Shown here piece after piece: positions 43,366 through 51,985 of a stretch of DNA of 64,000 nt. Location: the NCBI RefSeq assembly GCF_000720725.1, contig NZ_JOCQ01000003.1, forward strand, positions 1 through 64,000, read 5' to 3'. The DNA comes from Streptomyces rimosus subsp. rimosus. Its GTDB lineage: Bacteria; Actinomycetota; Actinomycetes; Streptomycetales; Streptomycetaceae. Within the stretch, counting starts at the first letter, position 1. Every line of letters starts with the position of its first letter. The notes beneath the pieces are model-generated. The model saw only the letters and a program-made list of their open reading frames with translations. It was not told the DNA's origin and did no database searches. The translations under genes and the position numbers were made by a program.

Positions 43366-44225
43366 GCGGCATCGAAGTGAACGTCCATGACGAGACCGGC
43401 CGGGCGCGCAGGCTGGCCCAGCAGGTCCGGCAGGTGCTGGCCGAGGCGGCACCGAGGCTGGAGGAGATCACCGGCCTGGCCACGCCCACGGTCACCTTCC
43501 GGCTGGTGACACCCCGCGTCTGGCGGATGGAGGTGGTGGCCTACGTCGAGCGCGGCATACAGCAGGCGTTCGCCGGCTCCGAGGTCTACGAGCGCGAGCG
43601 GGCGGAAGCCGCGCACAAGGTGGACGCCTGGCGCAGGAAGTTGGCGTTGACGTGGCCGCTGCAGGAGGGCATGACGCTGACCGGTCCGGACGGTCGGCCG
43701 CAGACGCTGATCGCGCCGCGGGCCCTGCACCACACCGGGGTCCGGCGCGACCGCACCGCCCTGCTCCGGCTTCTGGTGCACGAGTGCGTTCACCACGGGC
43801 AGGTCTTCGCCAGCCAGGGCGCGGTCGTACCGCCCCGCCTGTCGGTACGCCGCTACGCCTACGACGACCGGGCGGTGCCCGTCCTGTTCGAGGGGCACGC
43901 CGAATGGGCCGAACGCCATTACACGAGCTAGGTGTTCGGCGTCCTCCCGTCCGCGGCCCGGTTGCACCGCTCGTGGCGCTACCGGCTGCATCAGCAGCTC
44001 TGTCGCGAGCAGGACCGCCGCGCACAGCAGCACACCCAAGCCGCGACGGAACCGCCTGGACCGCCCCTGGACCCGCGCGTCGACGGGGCCCGGTTCGTTG
44101 CCGCGGCCGTGGCCGGTGTCGGTGACGTCGCGCGGTTCAACAAGGTCTGGCACGACCTGAGCCTGGTGCCGACCGACGAAGAGATCCACCAGCCCGAGGC
44201 GTGGCTGCGCCGCGTCGGCCTGTGA
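43362..44225 (+). pseudogene. zinc metallopeptidase (DUF2342-like) interrupted by an amber stop
   Basis: From ATG at 43362 the protein contains the zincin helix LLVHECVHHGQVF (HExxH) near residue 141 and EGHAEWAERHYTS, which supplies the third ligand. TAG follows at codon 190 (43929-43931). The same frame continues as VFGVLPSAARLHRSW and ends with FVAAAVAGVGDVARFNKVW and PTDEEIHQPEAWLRRV, the typical end of actinobacterial zinc-dependent metallopeptidases of this kind. CAG to TAG would explain the stop. The truncated protein keeps all zinc ligands but loses its C-terminal domain. Confidence 0.83.
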
Positions 44226-44280
44226 GCCAGCGCGCCCCCAGCCCCGTACTCCTCCATGGACACAAGAGAACGAGCCCGCC

Positions 44281-45006
44281 ATGACCATCCCCGTAACCGC
44301 ACCAGCCACCGGCGTCCCCTGGCCGCCGGGCCTCGTCCCGTACGTCAGCCGCTGGAGCGCCGAGCACGAACTCCCTGCTCCCGTCGTCCCCGCCCGGGGC
44401 GGGGGCGGGATCGCCTTCGCGGACGAGCAGCTGCACGACCGGGACCGGCGCGGTGTGCTCTGGGTCCGGCGCCAGGCCAACCAGGGCGCCGGGAGCCCGC
44501 TGTTTGCCAAGGTGCACTCGGTGCGGCAGCGGTACGCGATGCTGCGTCTGCGCTGTCAGGTGTGCCGCCAGCCAGCCGACCGCAATGAGCAGGGCCTCTT
44601 GTGGCTGCTGGAAGACGGCCGCGCGGACCGGCCGGACTGGCCGGAAGGCGAGCTGACCGTCCACCCGCCCGTCTGCCGCGGCGGCTGTGTGGAGAAGGTC
44701 ACCGAGCGGTGCCCGCATCTGCGGGACAACTGGGTCACCGTGCGCGTGCGCGAACCGCTCCTCGACGGCATCCTCGGGCGGCTCTACCGCCCCGGACGGC
44801 CGCTGCCCGTCCCGGTCGCGAAGGTGACCCGGCTCTACGAGTCCCCGGATGTGCGCTGGGTGCTGGCTTCCCAGCTCGTGGCCACCCTGACCGGCTGCAC
44901 CGTCGAATCGGCCTGGGCACCACAGCCCTCCCCCACCACCGCCAAGCCCCCGGGGCCCGCCCCCTCACGCACCAGTGCCGGACACGCTCGAAGGAGAAGC
45001 CGATGA
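44281..45006 (+). CDS. hypothetical protein with Cys pairs
   Basis: 241 residues from ATG at 44281. A zinc-binding candidate lies in the middle (RCQVCRQPAD, then VCRGGCVEK and RCPHL). The C-terminus is Pro/Ser/Arg rich and overlaps the tandem-HTH gene by 4 bp (ATGA), so the products may work together. No known family. Confidence 0.68.
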   Translation: MTIPVTAPATGVPWPPGLVPYVSRWSAEHELPAPVVPARGGGGIAFADEQLHDRDRRGVLWVRRQANQGAGSPLFAKVHSVRQRYAMLRLRCQVCRQPADRNEQGLLWLLEDGRADRPDWPEGELTVHPPVCRGGCVEKVTERCPHLRDNWVTVRVREPLLDGILGRLYRPGRPLPVPVAKVTRLYESPDVRWVLASQLVATLTGCTVESAWAPQPSPTTAKPPGPAPSRTSAGHARRRSR

Positions 45007-45488
45007 CAACCCCCAACCCGGCGCACGTGACCCCGCGGGAGAAGCAACTGCTCATCCTGGTTGCACAGGGCAAGAAGAACAGGGAGATCGCCGAGGCACT
45101 GTTCCTGGCCCCGACGAGCGTGCGCACCTACCTGGTCTCCCTGCGCCGCAAACTCGGCGTCAACGGTCACCGCGCGGCCCTGGCCCGCATCGCCTTCCGC
45201 GACCGGCACCTGGACCCCGGCATGCCTCGGGGCCAAGCTCCCACGCTGGACGGCGGTGAGAAGCGTCTGCTGCGGACCGTGGCCGACGGCCTGACGCTGA
45301 CCGAGATCGCCGAGCAGACCGGCCAGTCCTCCGACCAGGTCAAAGTCCGAATGGCGCAGCTGTTCAGCAAGCTGGGAGCCGAGGACCGCATCGACGCGAT
45401 GCGCATCTGCGAGCAGCACCGCCTCCTCGACGAGACCGCGGCCGGCTCTGGCCCGGCCGATCCTGCCCGCACCGGCCGGGCGGCCTGA
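45003..45488 (+). CDS. protein with two tandem LuxR-type HTH domains
   Basis: 161 residues from ATG at 45003. The first GerE/LuxR helix-turn-helix (TPREKQLLILVAQGKKNREIAEALFLAPTSVRTYL) covers residues 9-65. A second, more diverged one (GEKRLLRTVADGLTLTEIAEQTGQSSDQVKVRM) covers about 82-140. There is no receiver or ligand domain. Single-chain dimers of this kind could bind inverted half sites without dimerising. Likely a regulator of this operon. Confidence 0.82.
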   Translation: MTTPNPAHVTPREKQLLILVAQGKKNREIAEALFLAPTSVRTYLVSLRRKLGVNGHRAALARIAFRDRHLDPGMPRGQAPTLDGGEKRLLRTVADGLTLTEIAEQTGQSSDQVKVRMAQLFSKLGAEDRIDAMRICEQHRLLDETAAGSGPADPARTGRAA

Positions 45489-45576
45489 AAACGTCCGCTC
45501 GGTGCGCCGGAGCGATCAGACCCTGCGCACCGAGCGGCATCCACCCCATACCTCCATCCACGCCGCGAGGAATCCC

Positions 45577-45696
45577 ATGAGCGAGCACAACACCAGCGAG
45601 CCGGACGACCAGGACCCGCCGGAGGGGGAGGGCTGCATCGGCTGCGGCACCAGCGAGGGCCGCTGCATGGACCCCAGCCGGCACGGCCTGATGTAG
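45577..45696 (+). CDS. very small acidic Cys-rich protein
   Basis: 39 residues from ATG at 45577 after CGCGAGGAAT. Asp/Glu-rich start, then GCIGCGTSEGRCMDPSRHG: a three-Cys metal-site candidate. The same style is common as orphan small proteins in Streptomyces operons. Confidence 0.55.
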   Translation: MSEHNTSEPDDQDPPEGEGCIGCGTSEGRCMDPSRHGLM

Positions 45697-45727
45697 CGGC
45701 CGTCAACGCGTCGTGAAAGGACTGCGC

Positions 45728-45934
45728 ATGTGCCAGCACCAGCCGCCCTGCCCGACGGCCGACGCCCCCGACCGGGACGCCGTCCACCTGATCGCATCCC
45801 ACCCGGAACAGGGCTGGAGCCTGTTGTGCAACGGCGTCCTGCATTTCGAGGACACCGGAGTCCTGCTGCCCGACGGCCAGGTCATCCGCCCGTGCCGGCC
45901 CGGCCGTCATGAAGTGGCAGGCAGCGCGGCGTGA
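45728..45934 (+). CDS. DUF5999-family protein
   Basis: 68 residues from ATG at 45728 after GAAAGGA. Starts CQHQPPCP and continues HPEQGWSLLCNGVLHFEDTGVLLPDG, the signature of the small actinobacterial DUF5999 family, whose function is unknown. Overlaps the next gene by 4 bp. Confidence 0.85.
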   Translation: MCQHQPPCPTADAPDRDAVHLIASHPEQGWSLLCNGVLHFEDTGVLLPDGQVIRPCRPGRHEVAGSAA

Positions 45935-46785
45935 CCTACCGCCTCAACCCCCAATCGCGGCTGCTGAAGGGCACGACCTGGGAACCGTGCGAGGCTCCCG
46001 CGACCGCGCTGCGGGCCCCGCACACCATGTACGTCTCCCCCGCCATCAAGGGCGTCTTCGCAGGCATCCACCGCATCGACACCTGGTTCGGCGCCCGCCT
46101 GCTGCGGGCACTCACCATGCACCTGATCGTCTCCGGCACCTGGACGCACTCCGTCGAGCGCGGGCTGTACTGCGTACGCGACCGCAGCAACAACCGCGGC
46201 CTGTGCCACCAGATGGTGGTGGGGGCCACCGGGCTGCACGCCTACGAGTACCGCACCAGCCACCCGGCGGCGTCCTGCCACCTCCAGGCGAACCCGCCGC
46301 CGCAAGGAGCACGGTTGTGGCTCCCGCCGGTACGCGGAGCCCTGCCCCCGGCCGGCAGCATCGTTCCCTGGCGCTACCTACTGTCGTTCAGTTCATCGCT
46401 TCCGGTCAGGATGAGCGAAGACGTGGTGTGGGGCTACGCCCGGCACCTGAACAGCGGCGGCATTCTCCCGCCGCTCGCCGATGCCTACGTGGCCGCGGCG
46501 CAGCGCGCGAGCGCCGTTGCCGAGCTGGCCCCCAGCCGTCCGGGCCGCTACGAGGTCAGTGACGATGACGGTCTTGCGTGGCAAGTGCTGGTCGACCGCC
46601 GTATCCACGAGAAACCTCTCGTCAGGGGCCTCCTGCCCACGGTGGGGCGGTTCGATAAGCCCGTTCGGCGCATGCGGAGCCCAGGCATCTCCTTCCAAGT
46701 GCCCATCGCTGAGCGCCCGTCTCTCCGCGGACGCCCTGGGCGCAGCGAACACGCTGATGCGTCCAGTGCCAGGTGTGAATGGTGA
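45931..46785 (+). CDS. hypothetical protein
   Basis: 284 residues from GTG at 45931. Mixed alpha/beta, no signal peptide or membrane segment. The last 15 residues lie in the 95-bp repeat that also occurs at 49482, so the original C-terminus may have been replaced there. No family recognised. Confidence 0.62.
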   Translation: MTYRLNPQSRLLKGTTWEPCEAPATALRAPHTMYVSPAIKGVFAGIHRIDTWFGARLLRALTMHLIVSGTWTHSVERGLYCVRDRSNNRGLCHQMVVGATGLHAYEYRTSHPAASCHLQANPPPQGARLWLPPVRGALPPAGSIVPWRYLLSFSSSLPVRMSEDVVWGYARHLNSGGILPPLADAYVAAAQRASAVAELAPSRPGRYEVSDDDGLAWQVLVDRRIHEKPLVRGLLPTVGRFDKPVRRMRSPGISFQVPIAERPSLRGRPGRSEHADASSARCEW

Positions 46786-46840
46786 AGGTCCCACATGCGT
46801 AGGACGCGGGGTCTTCACTGCGCCTCTTGGAAAGTGCGGT
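46746..46840 (+). repeat. 95-bp direct repeat, copy 1 (decayed hairpin)
   Basis: About 80% identical to 49482-49577, including GGACGCGGGG and CCTCTTGGAAAG. In this copy the hairpin arms no longer match well (GAAGGTCCCACATGC against GGACGCGGGGTCTTC). Confidence 0.8.
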
Positions 46841-47207
46841 TCCAGTTGTTCAACGGCGAGTAGGCCGGTGTGCGGCTTCCCATAGTCGGCGGGCCGCTAC
46901 GGGCGAGTTCCAGACTTCTCATACCACTGGCGCCCCTGTGCTGTCTGGGCTACGAGCAGCCCAAAGCGGCTCAGTTGACGCACGGTAAACAGGCGCTTGA
47001 AGCGGAAGTTGTTATTCAAGTGAAGCATGATGCTCGTGGGACGCACAGGATGCTCGGACTCCCTGGGACTGACGCATTCAAACCCTGCTTTGAGAGACGT
47101 CTAGAACACTGAACATCGGGCCGTTAATCGCACGGACGATCGACTTCGTGTTGGTAGCTTCCTCCTCGTCGCCTCAAGAGGGGCGACATGATGAGAAGGG
47201 GGAACAA
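46786..47207. other. non-coding stretch before the secreted protein
   Basis: The rest of the repeat is followed by about 350 bp of lower-GC sequence. The ribosome site of the 47208 gene (AAGGGGG) is at its end. No gene is supported; short frames lack starts with ribosome sites. Confidence 0.45.
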
Positions 47208-47597
47208 ATGACCATTGTTCGCCGTATGGCTAGCGTTGGGCTGTCGACCGTTGCCATGGTGGGGGCCATGGCGGCCTTCGGGCCGTCGGCTCAGGCCGCA
47301 CCTGCCATCACCGCCGGCACCTCCTGCGTCAACACCGGCAGTGGCAGCCTGTGTCTGTCCGCCGACCCGAAGGGTTACGACATCAGCTACCACAAGACGC
47401 GTGGTGGCAAGGCGCATGCGGACTTCAACCTGGTTTGTGACAACGGGCGTTGGTTTGGTGACGAGGGGTCGTTCTACATCTCTGCGGGGCAGGTGAGGAC
47501 CTACGTCTTCTCCGTGGGCAGCCAGGGCGCCTGCCGTGGCAAGCTGATCGACAAGAACAGCGGGGGCACCTGGATGACCGGCAAGGTCAGCCGGTAA
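47208..47597 (+). CDS. small secreted protein
   Basis: 129 residues from ATG at 47208 after AAGGGGGAAC. A clear Sec signal peptide (VRRMASVGLSTVAMVGAMAA) has a cleavage site after AQA (residue 28 or so). The mature part has four Cys (SCVNTGSGSLCLS, LVCDNG, GACRGK), likely two disulfides, in a beta-rich fold. It resembles small extracellular Streptomyces proteins of unknown function. Part of a cargo island flanked by the 95-bp repeat. Confidence 0.8.
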   Translation: MTIVRRMASVGLSTVAMVGAMAAFGPSAQAAPAITAGTSCVNTGSGSLCLSADPKGYDISYHKTRGGKAHADFNLVCDNGRWFGDEGSFYISAGQVRTYVFSVGSQGACRGKLIDKNSGGTWMTGKVSR

Positions 47598-47705
47598 CCA
47601 AGCCAATACCTGGGCGCATCAGCGTCCCAGCACCAACGCGGGGCCGGAGCAGGGTTTTCCCTCTCCGGCCCCGCCGGTGTTTCCGCCCGCCGGCCGGGCG
47701 CCCCT

Positions 47706-49388
47706 CTACCGCTGGAACAGATTGCGCCCCACGTCCGCGGGCACCTGTTCACGGACCGGAGTGCTGCCGGGGCCGGGACGGCTCATGCCCGGAATAGGTA
47801 CGGGGCTCACGCGGCGCAGCAGCACCACCCCGTCCCGGCGCCACACATCCTGGTACCCATGGGCCAGCAGCAGACTGATCCGGTCGCGCTGTTCGGTCAC
47901 TGTGGCGAAGGGAAAGGCACGTTTCTTCTCCCGCATCAGGACCCAGTCGGCTCCGCGCGGGGTCGCATCGACGATGACGACGTCGGTGCGGGCCGTCAGA
48001 CGCGGGGCGATGGTGTTGTCCGCCTCGACGGTGGCTCCGACGGGGATGCGACCGGCCGCCTGGGCCAGGGCGCGTTTGTCTGCCGGGGGCTGCCAGGAGC
48101 CCGGGTACACCAGGATGCCCAAGCCGAGGAAGACCGCGGCCGCCGAGCTCAGCATGAGGCCGGCGATCGCCCATCGCCCCGGAAGCCGGGGGCACCGGGC
48201 AGCCGGTTGCCTCACTCGGCGTCGATGCAGCCGCGCCACGGCTTCCAGGGCGGCGGTGAGCAGAATCGGCCACAGGAAAGCATCGTAATGGTTGATCACG
48301 GGCCAGTGGTTGGGGTTGTCGGACAGCACCCGTTCCGCCAGCAACGGCAGCGCGAGAAGCATGGTGGGCGAGCCCAGCGGCAGCAGCGCCAGAGTGCCCA
48401 ACACCCATGCGAGCATGGCCACCTTGATGGCCGGGATACAGGCGACCTGAAGTAGCACCCATGGTTCGGTGAGGATGTGCAGCAAGGCGCTGCCCGGGTC
48501 TGCTCCCAGGCGGCCGTAGGACCAGTAGTAGCCGGCTGGGCTGCCCATCGCCGGCAGGAACCAGGTGATCACGGCAGCGGAGACCAGTGGGCCGGCCACC
48601 ATCACCGCTACGCCTAGGGCCCGTCCGGTGCGGTGGCCCGAGCGGTGTGCGCGTACCGCCAGGACGAGCCCGAAGATCCCGGCCACCAGTCCCATGTCTT
48701 CTTTGACCGTGCACAGCAGAGCCGCCCACAGCGCCGCGGCGCCGTAGCGGCGGGCCAGGCCCCGCTCGATCATCAGCAGGGTGATCGGCACGGCGAAGGC
48801 CACCTCGTGGAAGCCGGCGTACGAGGCGTTCAGCAGCGGCCAGCCCAGCGCATACACCAGCCCCGCCCCATCGGCCGCTCGCCGCGTGACGGACGGAGCG
48901 GCGTCTGCGAAGCAGTACCGGGCGATCCTGCGCACCACGGGCACCCCGGCGGCGAACAGGATTGCCTGGGCGAGGATGAGCATCCGCGGGTCGTCCCACA
49001 CCCAGTACAGCGGCGCCAGCAGCGCGAGCACAGGAGAGAAGTGATCACCCAGGAGGGAGAAGTCCGGCGGGAACTCGTGATGCACGTTCTTGATCGGCGA
49101 CCTAGGCAGCTCAAAATGGGCATACGACCGTATCGCCTGATCGAAGATCCCGAGATCGAAGCCCGTCACCCGCAGCGCCGTCCAGGACTGCCACCCCAAA
49201 CCGCAGCACACGAGAAAACACAACAGCGCCAGCACCCAGCCCCGCCCTGCGCCACCGCGCCACGGCGCAGGGGCCGACGAGCACGGCCGCTCAAGGTCGC
49301 CAACCGAGACAGCAGCCTGCCCAGCCGGGCGCTGACGTGGTAAGTAGACGGCGCCCTGGCCCGGTATTCGGTCCCGTCGCAGAATCAT
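47706..49388 (-). CDS. DUF2079-family integral membrane protein
   Basis: 560 residues from ATG at 49388. About ten membrane helices in the pattern of the DUF2079 family, a GT-C-like fold. The first helix is followed by the diagnostic FDLGIFDQAIRSYAHFELP and VHHEFPPDFSLLGDHFSPVLALLAPLYW, where the Asp and His side chains face the outside. The C-terminal domain is external (PVGATVEADNTIAPRLTARTDV). GT-C members use lipid-linked sugars, but no substrate is known for this family. Convergent with the secreted-protein gene. Confidence 0.88.
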   Translation of the reverse strand: MILRRDRIPGQGAVYLPRQRPAGQAAVSVGDLERPCSSAPAPWRGGAGRGWVLALLCFLVCCGLGWQSWTALRVTGFDLGIFDQAIRSYAHFELPRSPIKNVHHEFPPDFSLLGDHFSPVLALLAPLYWVWDDPRMLILAQAILFAAGVPVVRRIARYCFADAAPSVTRRAADGAGLVYALGWPLLNASYAGFHEVAFAVPITLLMIERGLARRYGAAALWAALLCTVKEDMGLVAGIFGLVLAVRAHRSGHRTGRALGVAVMVAGPLVSAAVITWFLPAMGSPAGYYWSYGRLGADPGSALLHILTEPWVLLQVACIPAIKVAMLAWVLGTLALLPLGSPTMLLALPLLAERVLSDNPNHWPVINHYDAFLWPILLTAALEAVARLHRRRVRQPAARCPRLPGRWAIAGLMLSSAAAVFLGLGILVYPGSWQPPADKRALAQAAGRIPVGATVEADNTIAPRLTARTDVVIVDATPRGADWVLMREKKRAFPFATVTEQRDRISLLLAHGYQDVWRRDGVVLLRRVSPVPIPGMSRPGPGSTPVREQVPADVGRNLFQR

Positions 49389-49481
49389 GGCGACGACGCT
49401 ACTTCGCCCGGCCACGCCGCGTCCCGAAACTTGATCCACACGCCCTTGCACCGACCTACCCAGGCCAACTCTGAGGCGCAG

Positions 49482-49577
49482 CGGACAGGCTGATGTCTCC
49501 AGCGCCAGGCGTGAACGGCGAAGGCCCCGCGTCCGTGGGACGCGGGGCCTTCGCTACACCTCTTGGAAAGGGTGCCT
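49482..49577 (+). repeat. 95-bp direct repeat, copy 2, with perfect hairpin
   Basis: Contains GAAGGCCCCGCGTCC (49520-49534) paired exactly with 49538-49552 around a 3-nt loop: a strong terminator-like hairpin, though without a T tract. It is the counterpart of 46746-46840. Confidence 0.82.
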
Positions 49578-49679
49578 TCACCCTAACAGTGGCTACCGAC
49601 AGTCCGGCCCCGGCGTTCGACCACACGACGCTTAAGCGTATTCTGCTACCCCTGGTGCGGGACGGGAGAGGAGACCGTT

Positions 49680-50255
49680 GTGGCGAAGCCGCTGCTGTTT
49701 GGCCGTAAGGAAATCGCGCGGGTGTACAACATCGCACCGACAGCGGTCAGTGACCGATGGGTGCCGGCCGGGATCTTGTCGTACGAGGATGCGGCGATCG
49801 TCTCCGGCAAGCCGTTCTGGCCGGGCGGGCTCGTCATTGACGTTGCGCTGCCGCCCGGCGGCAAGGGACGCCAGTTGGATGAGGGTCTGCTGAAGAAGGT
49901 GCTGGAGGAACAGCAGGCGACCTCACGCCCCAAGAGGAAGGGCGAGCTGCCTCCCCTGGTCGGCACGCAAGAGTATGGAGAGCTGTTCGGGGTCGGCGAG
50001 GTGGCCGCCGCCCAGGCGGCGACTCGGAACACGGGGATGCTGCCGCCGGCGGACTATGTACTGTCGGGCTCCCGCGTGTGGCTCCTGGACACGGTGCTCG
50101 ATGCCGCCGAGGTGACGATGCAGAAGTCCCGGAAGTCCACATGGCAGCTCCAACAGGAGGTCGCGGAGGCGTTGCGGGCGGGCCGGTACGACGGGCCGGG
50201 TTCGTTCATCGCGAAGCGCGGTGCGGCCGCGAAGAAGGCGCAGCAGGAGCAGTAA
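49680..50255 (+). CDS. HTH-like hypothetical protein of the core region
   Basis: 191 residues from GTG at 49680 after GGGAGAGGAG. Two winged-helix-like segments: LLFGRKEIARVYNIAPTAVSDRW at the start, and GTQEYGELFGVGEVAAAQAATRNTGMLPPADYVLSGSRVWLLDTV in the middle, both with the MerR/excisionase style (HTH, then a short wing with Trp). A basic helix ends the protein (AKRGAAAKKAQQEQ). Probably binds DNA. Confidence 0.7.
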   Translation: MAKPLLFGRKEIARVYNIAPTAVSDRWVPAGILSYEDAAIVSGKPFWPGGLVIDVALPPGGKGRQLDEGLLKKVLEEQQATSRPKRKGELPPLVGTQEYGELFGVGEVAAAQAATRNTGMLPPADYVLSGSRVWLLDTVLDAAEVTMQKSRKSTWQLQQEVAEALRAGRYDGPGSFIAKRGAAAKKAQQEQ

Positions 50256-50307
50256 GGCAGGGCAGTTAGCGGTAATGACCAGGTGGTTATCGCCGCCATT
50301 TCCGTAG

Positions 50308-50335
50308 TTGACCCCCACTCCAAACATAGTAGAAT
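50308..50335 (+). promoter_or_regulatory. shared promoter family, copy P2
   Basis: -35 TTGACC (50308-50313), 16-bp spacer, -10 TAGAAT (50330-50335). The transcript would begin near 50341, just before an AAGGAGG site and a short frame. Confidence 0.9.
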
Positions 50336-50353
50336 TTACCTACCGAAGGAGGG

Positions 50354-50389
50354 GTGTGTAGATCAGGGCCGCCCCATGCCGCAAAATAG
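50354..50389 (+). CDS. possible 11-codon leader peptide
   Basis: GTG at 50354 follows AAGGAGG closely and reads 11 codons to a TAG at 50387-50389. The stop lies in a diverged copy of the 12-bp box (AAAATAGGCTGC). It could be a leader whose translation controls the 50420 gene. The evidence is only the ribosome site and position. Confidence 0.3.
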   Translation: MCRSGPPHAAK

Positions 50390-50419
50390 GCTGCAACATT
50401 TGAACGGAGGGGGAGGATC

Positions 50420-50758
50420 ATGGTTCCCGAACAGCTGGAACTACCCGTTGCGCCTTTGCGGCACCCCGAGACGCCCGGAAGCGCGAGCATCCAGGACCGT
50501 TTTGAGTCGTTTCACCAGCTCAACCCGTGGATCCTGGACCAGCTGGAGGCGCTGACCTCCGACTGCGTCAATCAAGGAATCAAGCGCGTGGGCATCGGGA
50601 TGCTGTTCGAGGTCCTGCGCTGGCAGTACGGCAGGGCGACTCGCGGTGAGCCGTGGAAGCTGAACAACGACTACCGGTCCAGGTACGTGTGCAAGCTCAT
50701 CGACCTGCACCCCGAGTGGTCACCCCTGTTCGAGCTTCGAGGCCTTCGCTCGGCCTAA
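50420..50758 (+). CDS. small phage/element-type protein
   Basis: 112 residues from ATG at 50420 after GGAGGGGGAGG. Pattern FHQLNPWILDQLEALTSD, GIGMLFEVLRWQYGRAT, KLNNDYRSRYVCKLIDLHPEW, which I recognise as a recurrent small protein of phages and mobile elements (often unnamed). It is predicted to be all-helical and may be linked to replication or recombination from its position next to the Sak4-like ATPase. Confidence 0.75.
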   Translation: MVPEQLELPVAPLRHPETPGSASIQDRFESFHQLNPWILDQLEALTSDCVNQGIKRVGIGMLFEVLRWQYGRATRGEPWKLNNDYRSRYVCKLIDLHPEWSPLFELRGLRSA

Positions 50759-50777
50759 AAATAGGCCGCTGTATTTT
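50759..50777 (+). promoter_or_regulatory. 12-bp box copy B3 with weak -10
   Basis: AAATAGGCCGCT (50759-50770), with TATTTT at 50772-50777. It lies directly after the TAA stop of the gene before and upstream of the Sak4-like ATPase gene. Confidence 0.65.
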
Positions 50778-50803
50778 ATGACCTCTTGGACTGGAGCTAC
50801 CGC

Positions 50804-51916
50804 ATGACCACCCCCACCGTCCCGAAACTGCGCACCCGCAAACCGACAGGCGCCATCCCCTGGCCGAAGATCCTGCTCGAAGGTGAAGAGAAGGCAGGCA
50901 AGAGCTACCTGGCCGCCTCCTTCACCGGCTGCGACCGCACCGGCCAGGCGTACTGGCTGGAACTCGGCGAGGACACCGCCGACGAGTACGCCGCCATACC
51001 AGGGGCCGACTACCTGCTGATCGAGCACAACGGCACCTACCGCGACATCCTCGGCCAGATCGAGGCCGTGCACGCCGAAGCCAAGCGCGCCGCCTCCGCA
51101 GGCGAGCCCCCCGTCGTGCTGGTGATCGACTCGGTGTCCCTGCTGTGGCGGATGCTTGTGAACTGGACGCAGGACCGCGGCCGGCGCAGCAAGACCGGGC
51201 AGAAGAAGCTGCGCTTCGACCCGGACGCGGAGATCAAGCCGGGCATGAACCCGTGGAACGACGCCACCGAACGGTGGAACCGGGTGATGTACCTGGTTCG
51301 CACCATGCCCGGCATCGTGCTCCTCCTGGCGCGCGGTAAGGACGTACAGGCCATCGACGGCGCTGGGGAACCCATCCCGAACACGAAGACGTGGCGCGTC
51401 GAGGGGCAGAAGTCGCTGGCGTTCGACGCCACCGTGTGGGTGCGGCTGCTGCGCGGGGATGATCACGCCTACGTGGTCGGCGCCCGCTCCCTGAAATTCC
51501 AGGTCCCCCGCGAGGGCAAACCCAAGGCGGTACCGCAGTTCTCGGTCGAGTCGCTGGTCTTCGACCTCATGGGCTGCGGGCCCCACTCGGCGCCGCGCCA
51601 GGCCCCGCAGTTGACCGGTGACCTGGCTCTGCCGTGGATCGCGAAGGTTCAGGAGACGGCTGAGAAGAACGGCATTCCGGGACTCCAGGAGCTGTGGAAG
51701 AAGGTCGGGGCGGACAAGTCCCTGAGCCGGGATGAGATCAACGTGGTGCGTCACGCGATCACCCAGCAGGTAGCAGCGTTGAAGAACCCGCCGAAGATCC
51801 AGGACCCGACGAGCGATGCGGCCAAACTGCGCGCCGCTGCCCTCGCGGAGCAGGACGAGCAGGGCGAACCGGAGCCGGATCCGTTCGATGAGGACCCGTA
51901 CGCCCCCGCCGCCTGA
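50804..51916 (+). CDS. RecA/Rad51-fold ATPase (Sak4-like phage recombination protein)
   Basis: 370 residues from ATG at 50804 after CTGGAG. Walker A GEEKAGKSYLA near residue 27, a Walker B strand VVLVIDSVSLLW near 107, and a C-terminal Glu/Asp/Pro-rich tail typical of single-strand-binding-protein contacts. Phage proteins of this size and motif set are Sak4-type single-strand annealing or recombinase proteins. It precedes a RecB/Cas4-like nuclease, the usual exonuclease-plus-annealing-protein pair. Confidence 0.8.
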   Translation: MTTPTVPKLRTRKPTGAIPWPKILLEGEEKAGKSYLAASFTGCDRTGQAYWLELGEDTADEYAAIPGADYLLIEHNGTYRDILGQIEAVHAEAKRAASAGEPPVVLVIDSVSLLWRMLVNWTQDRGRRSKTGQKKLRFDPDAEIKPGMNPWNDATERWNRVMYLVRTMPGIVLLLARGKDVQAIDGAGEPIPNTKTWRVEGQKSLAFDATVWVRLLRGDDHAYVVGARSLKFQVPREGKPKAVPQFSVESLVFDLMGCGPHSAPRQAPQLTGDLALPWIAKVQETAEKNGIPGLQELWKKVGADKSLSRDEINVVRHAITQQVAALKNPPKIQDPTSDAAKLRAAALAEQDEQGEPEPDPFDEDPYAPAA

Positions 51917-51985
51917 TCACCCCTGCCTCATTCACGCCGGGCCCGTCACTACGGGCGGGCCCGGCGTGCCCTCTTGGAGAAACGC

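Noticed and set aside
10928..43931. TAG reassigned to an amino acid in this element
   Set aside because: TAG serves as the true stop of several intact element genes (for example at 12166, 14408, 54088, 57289), and one of the four broken genes has TGA.
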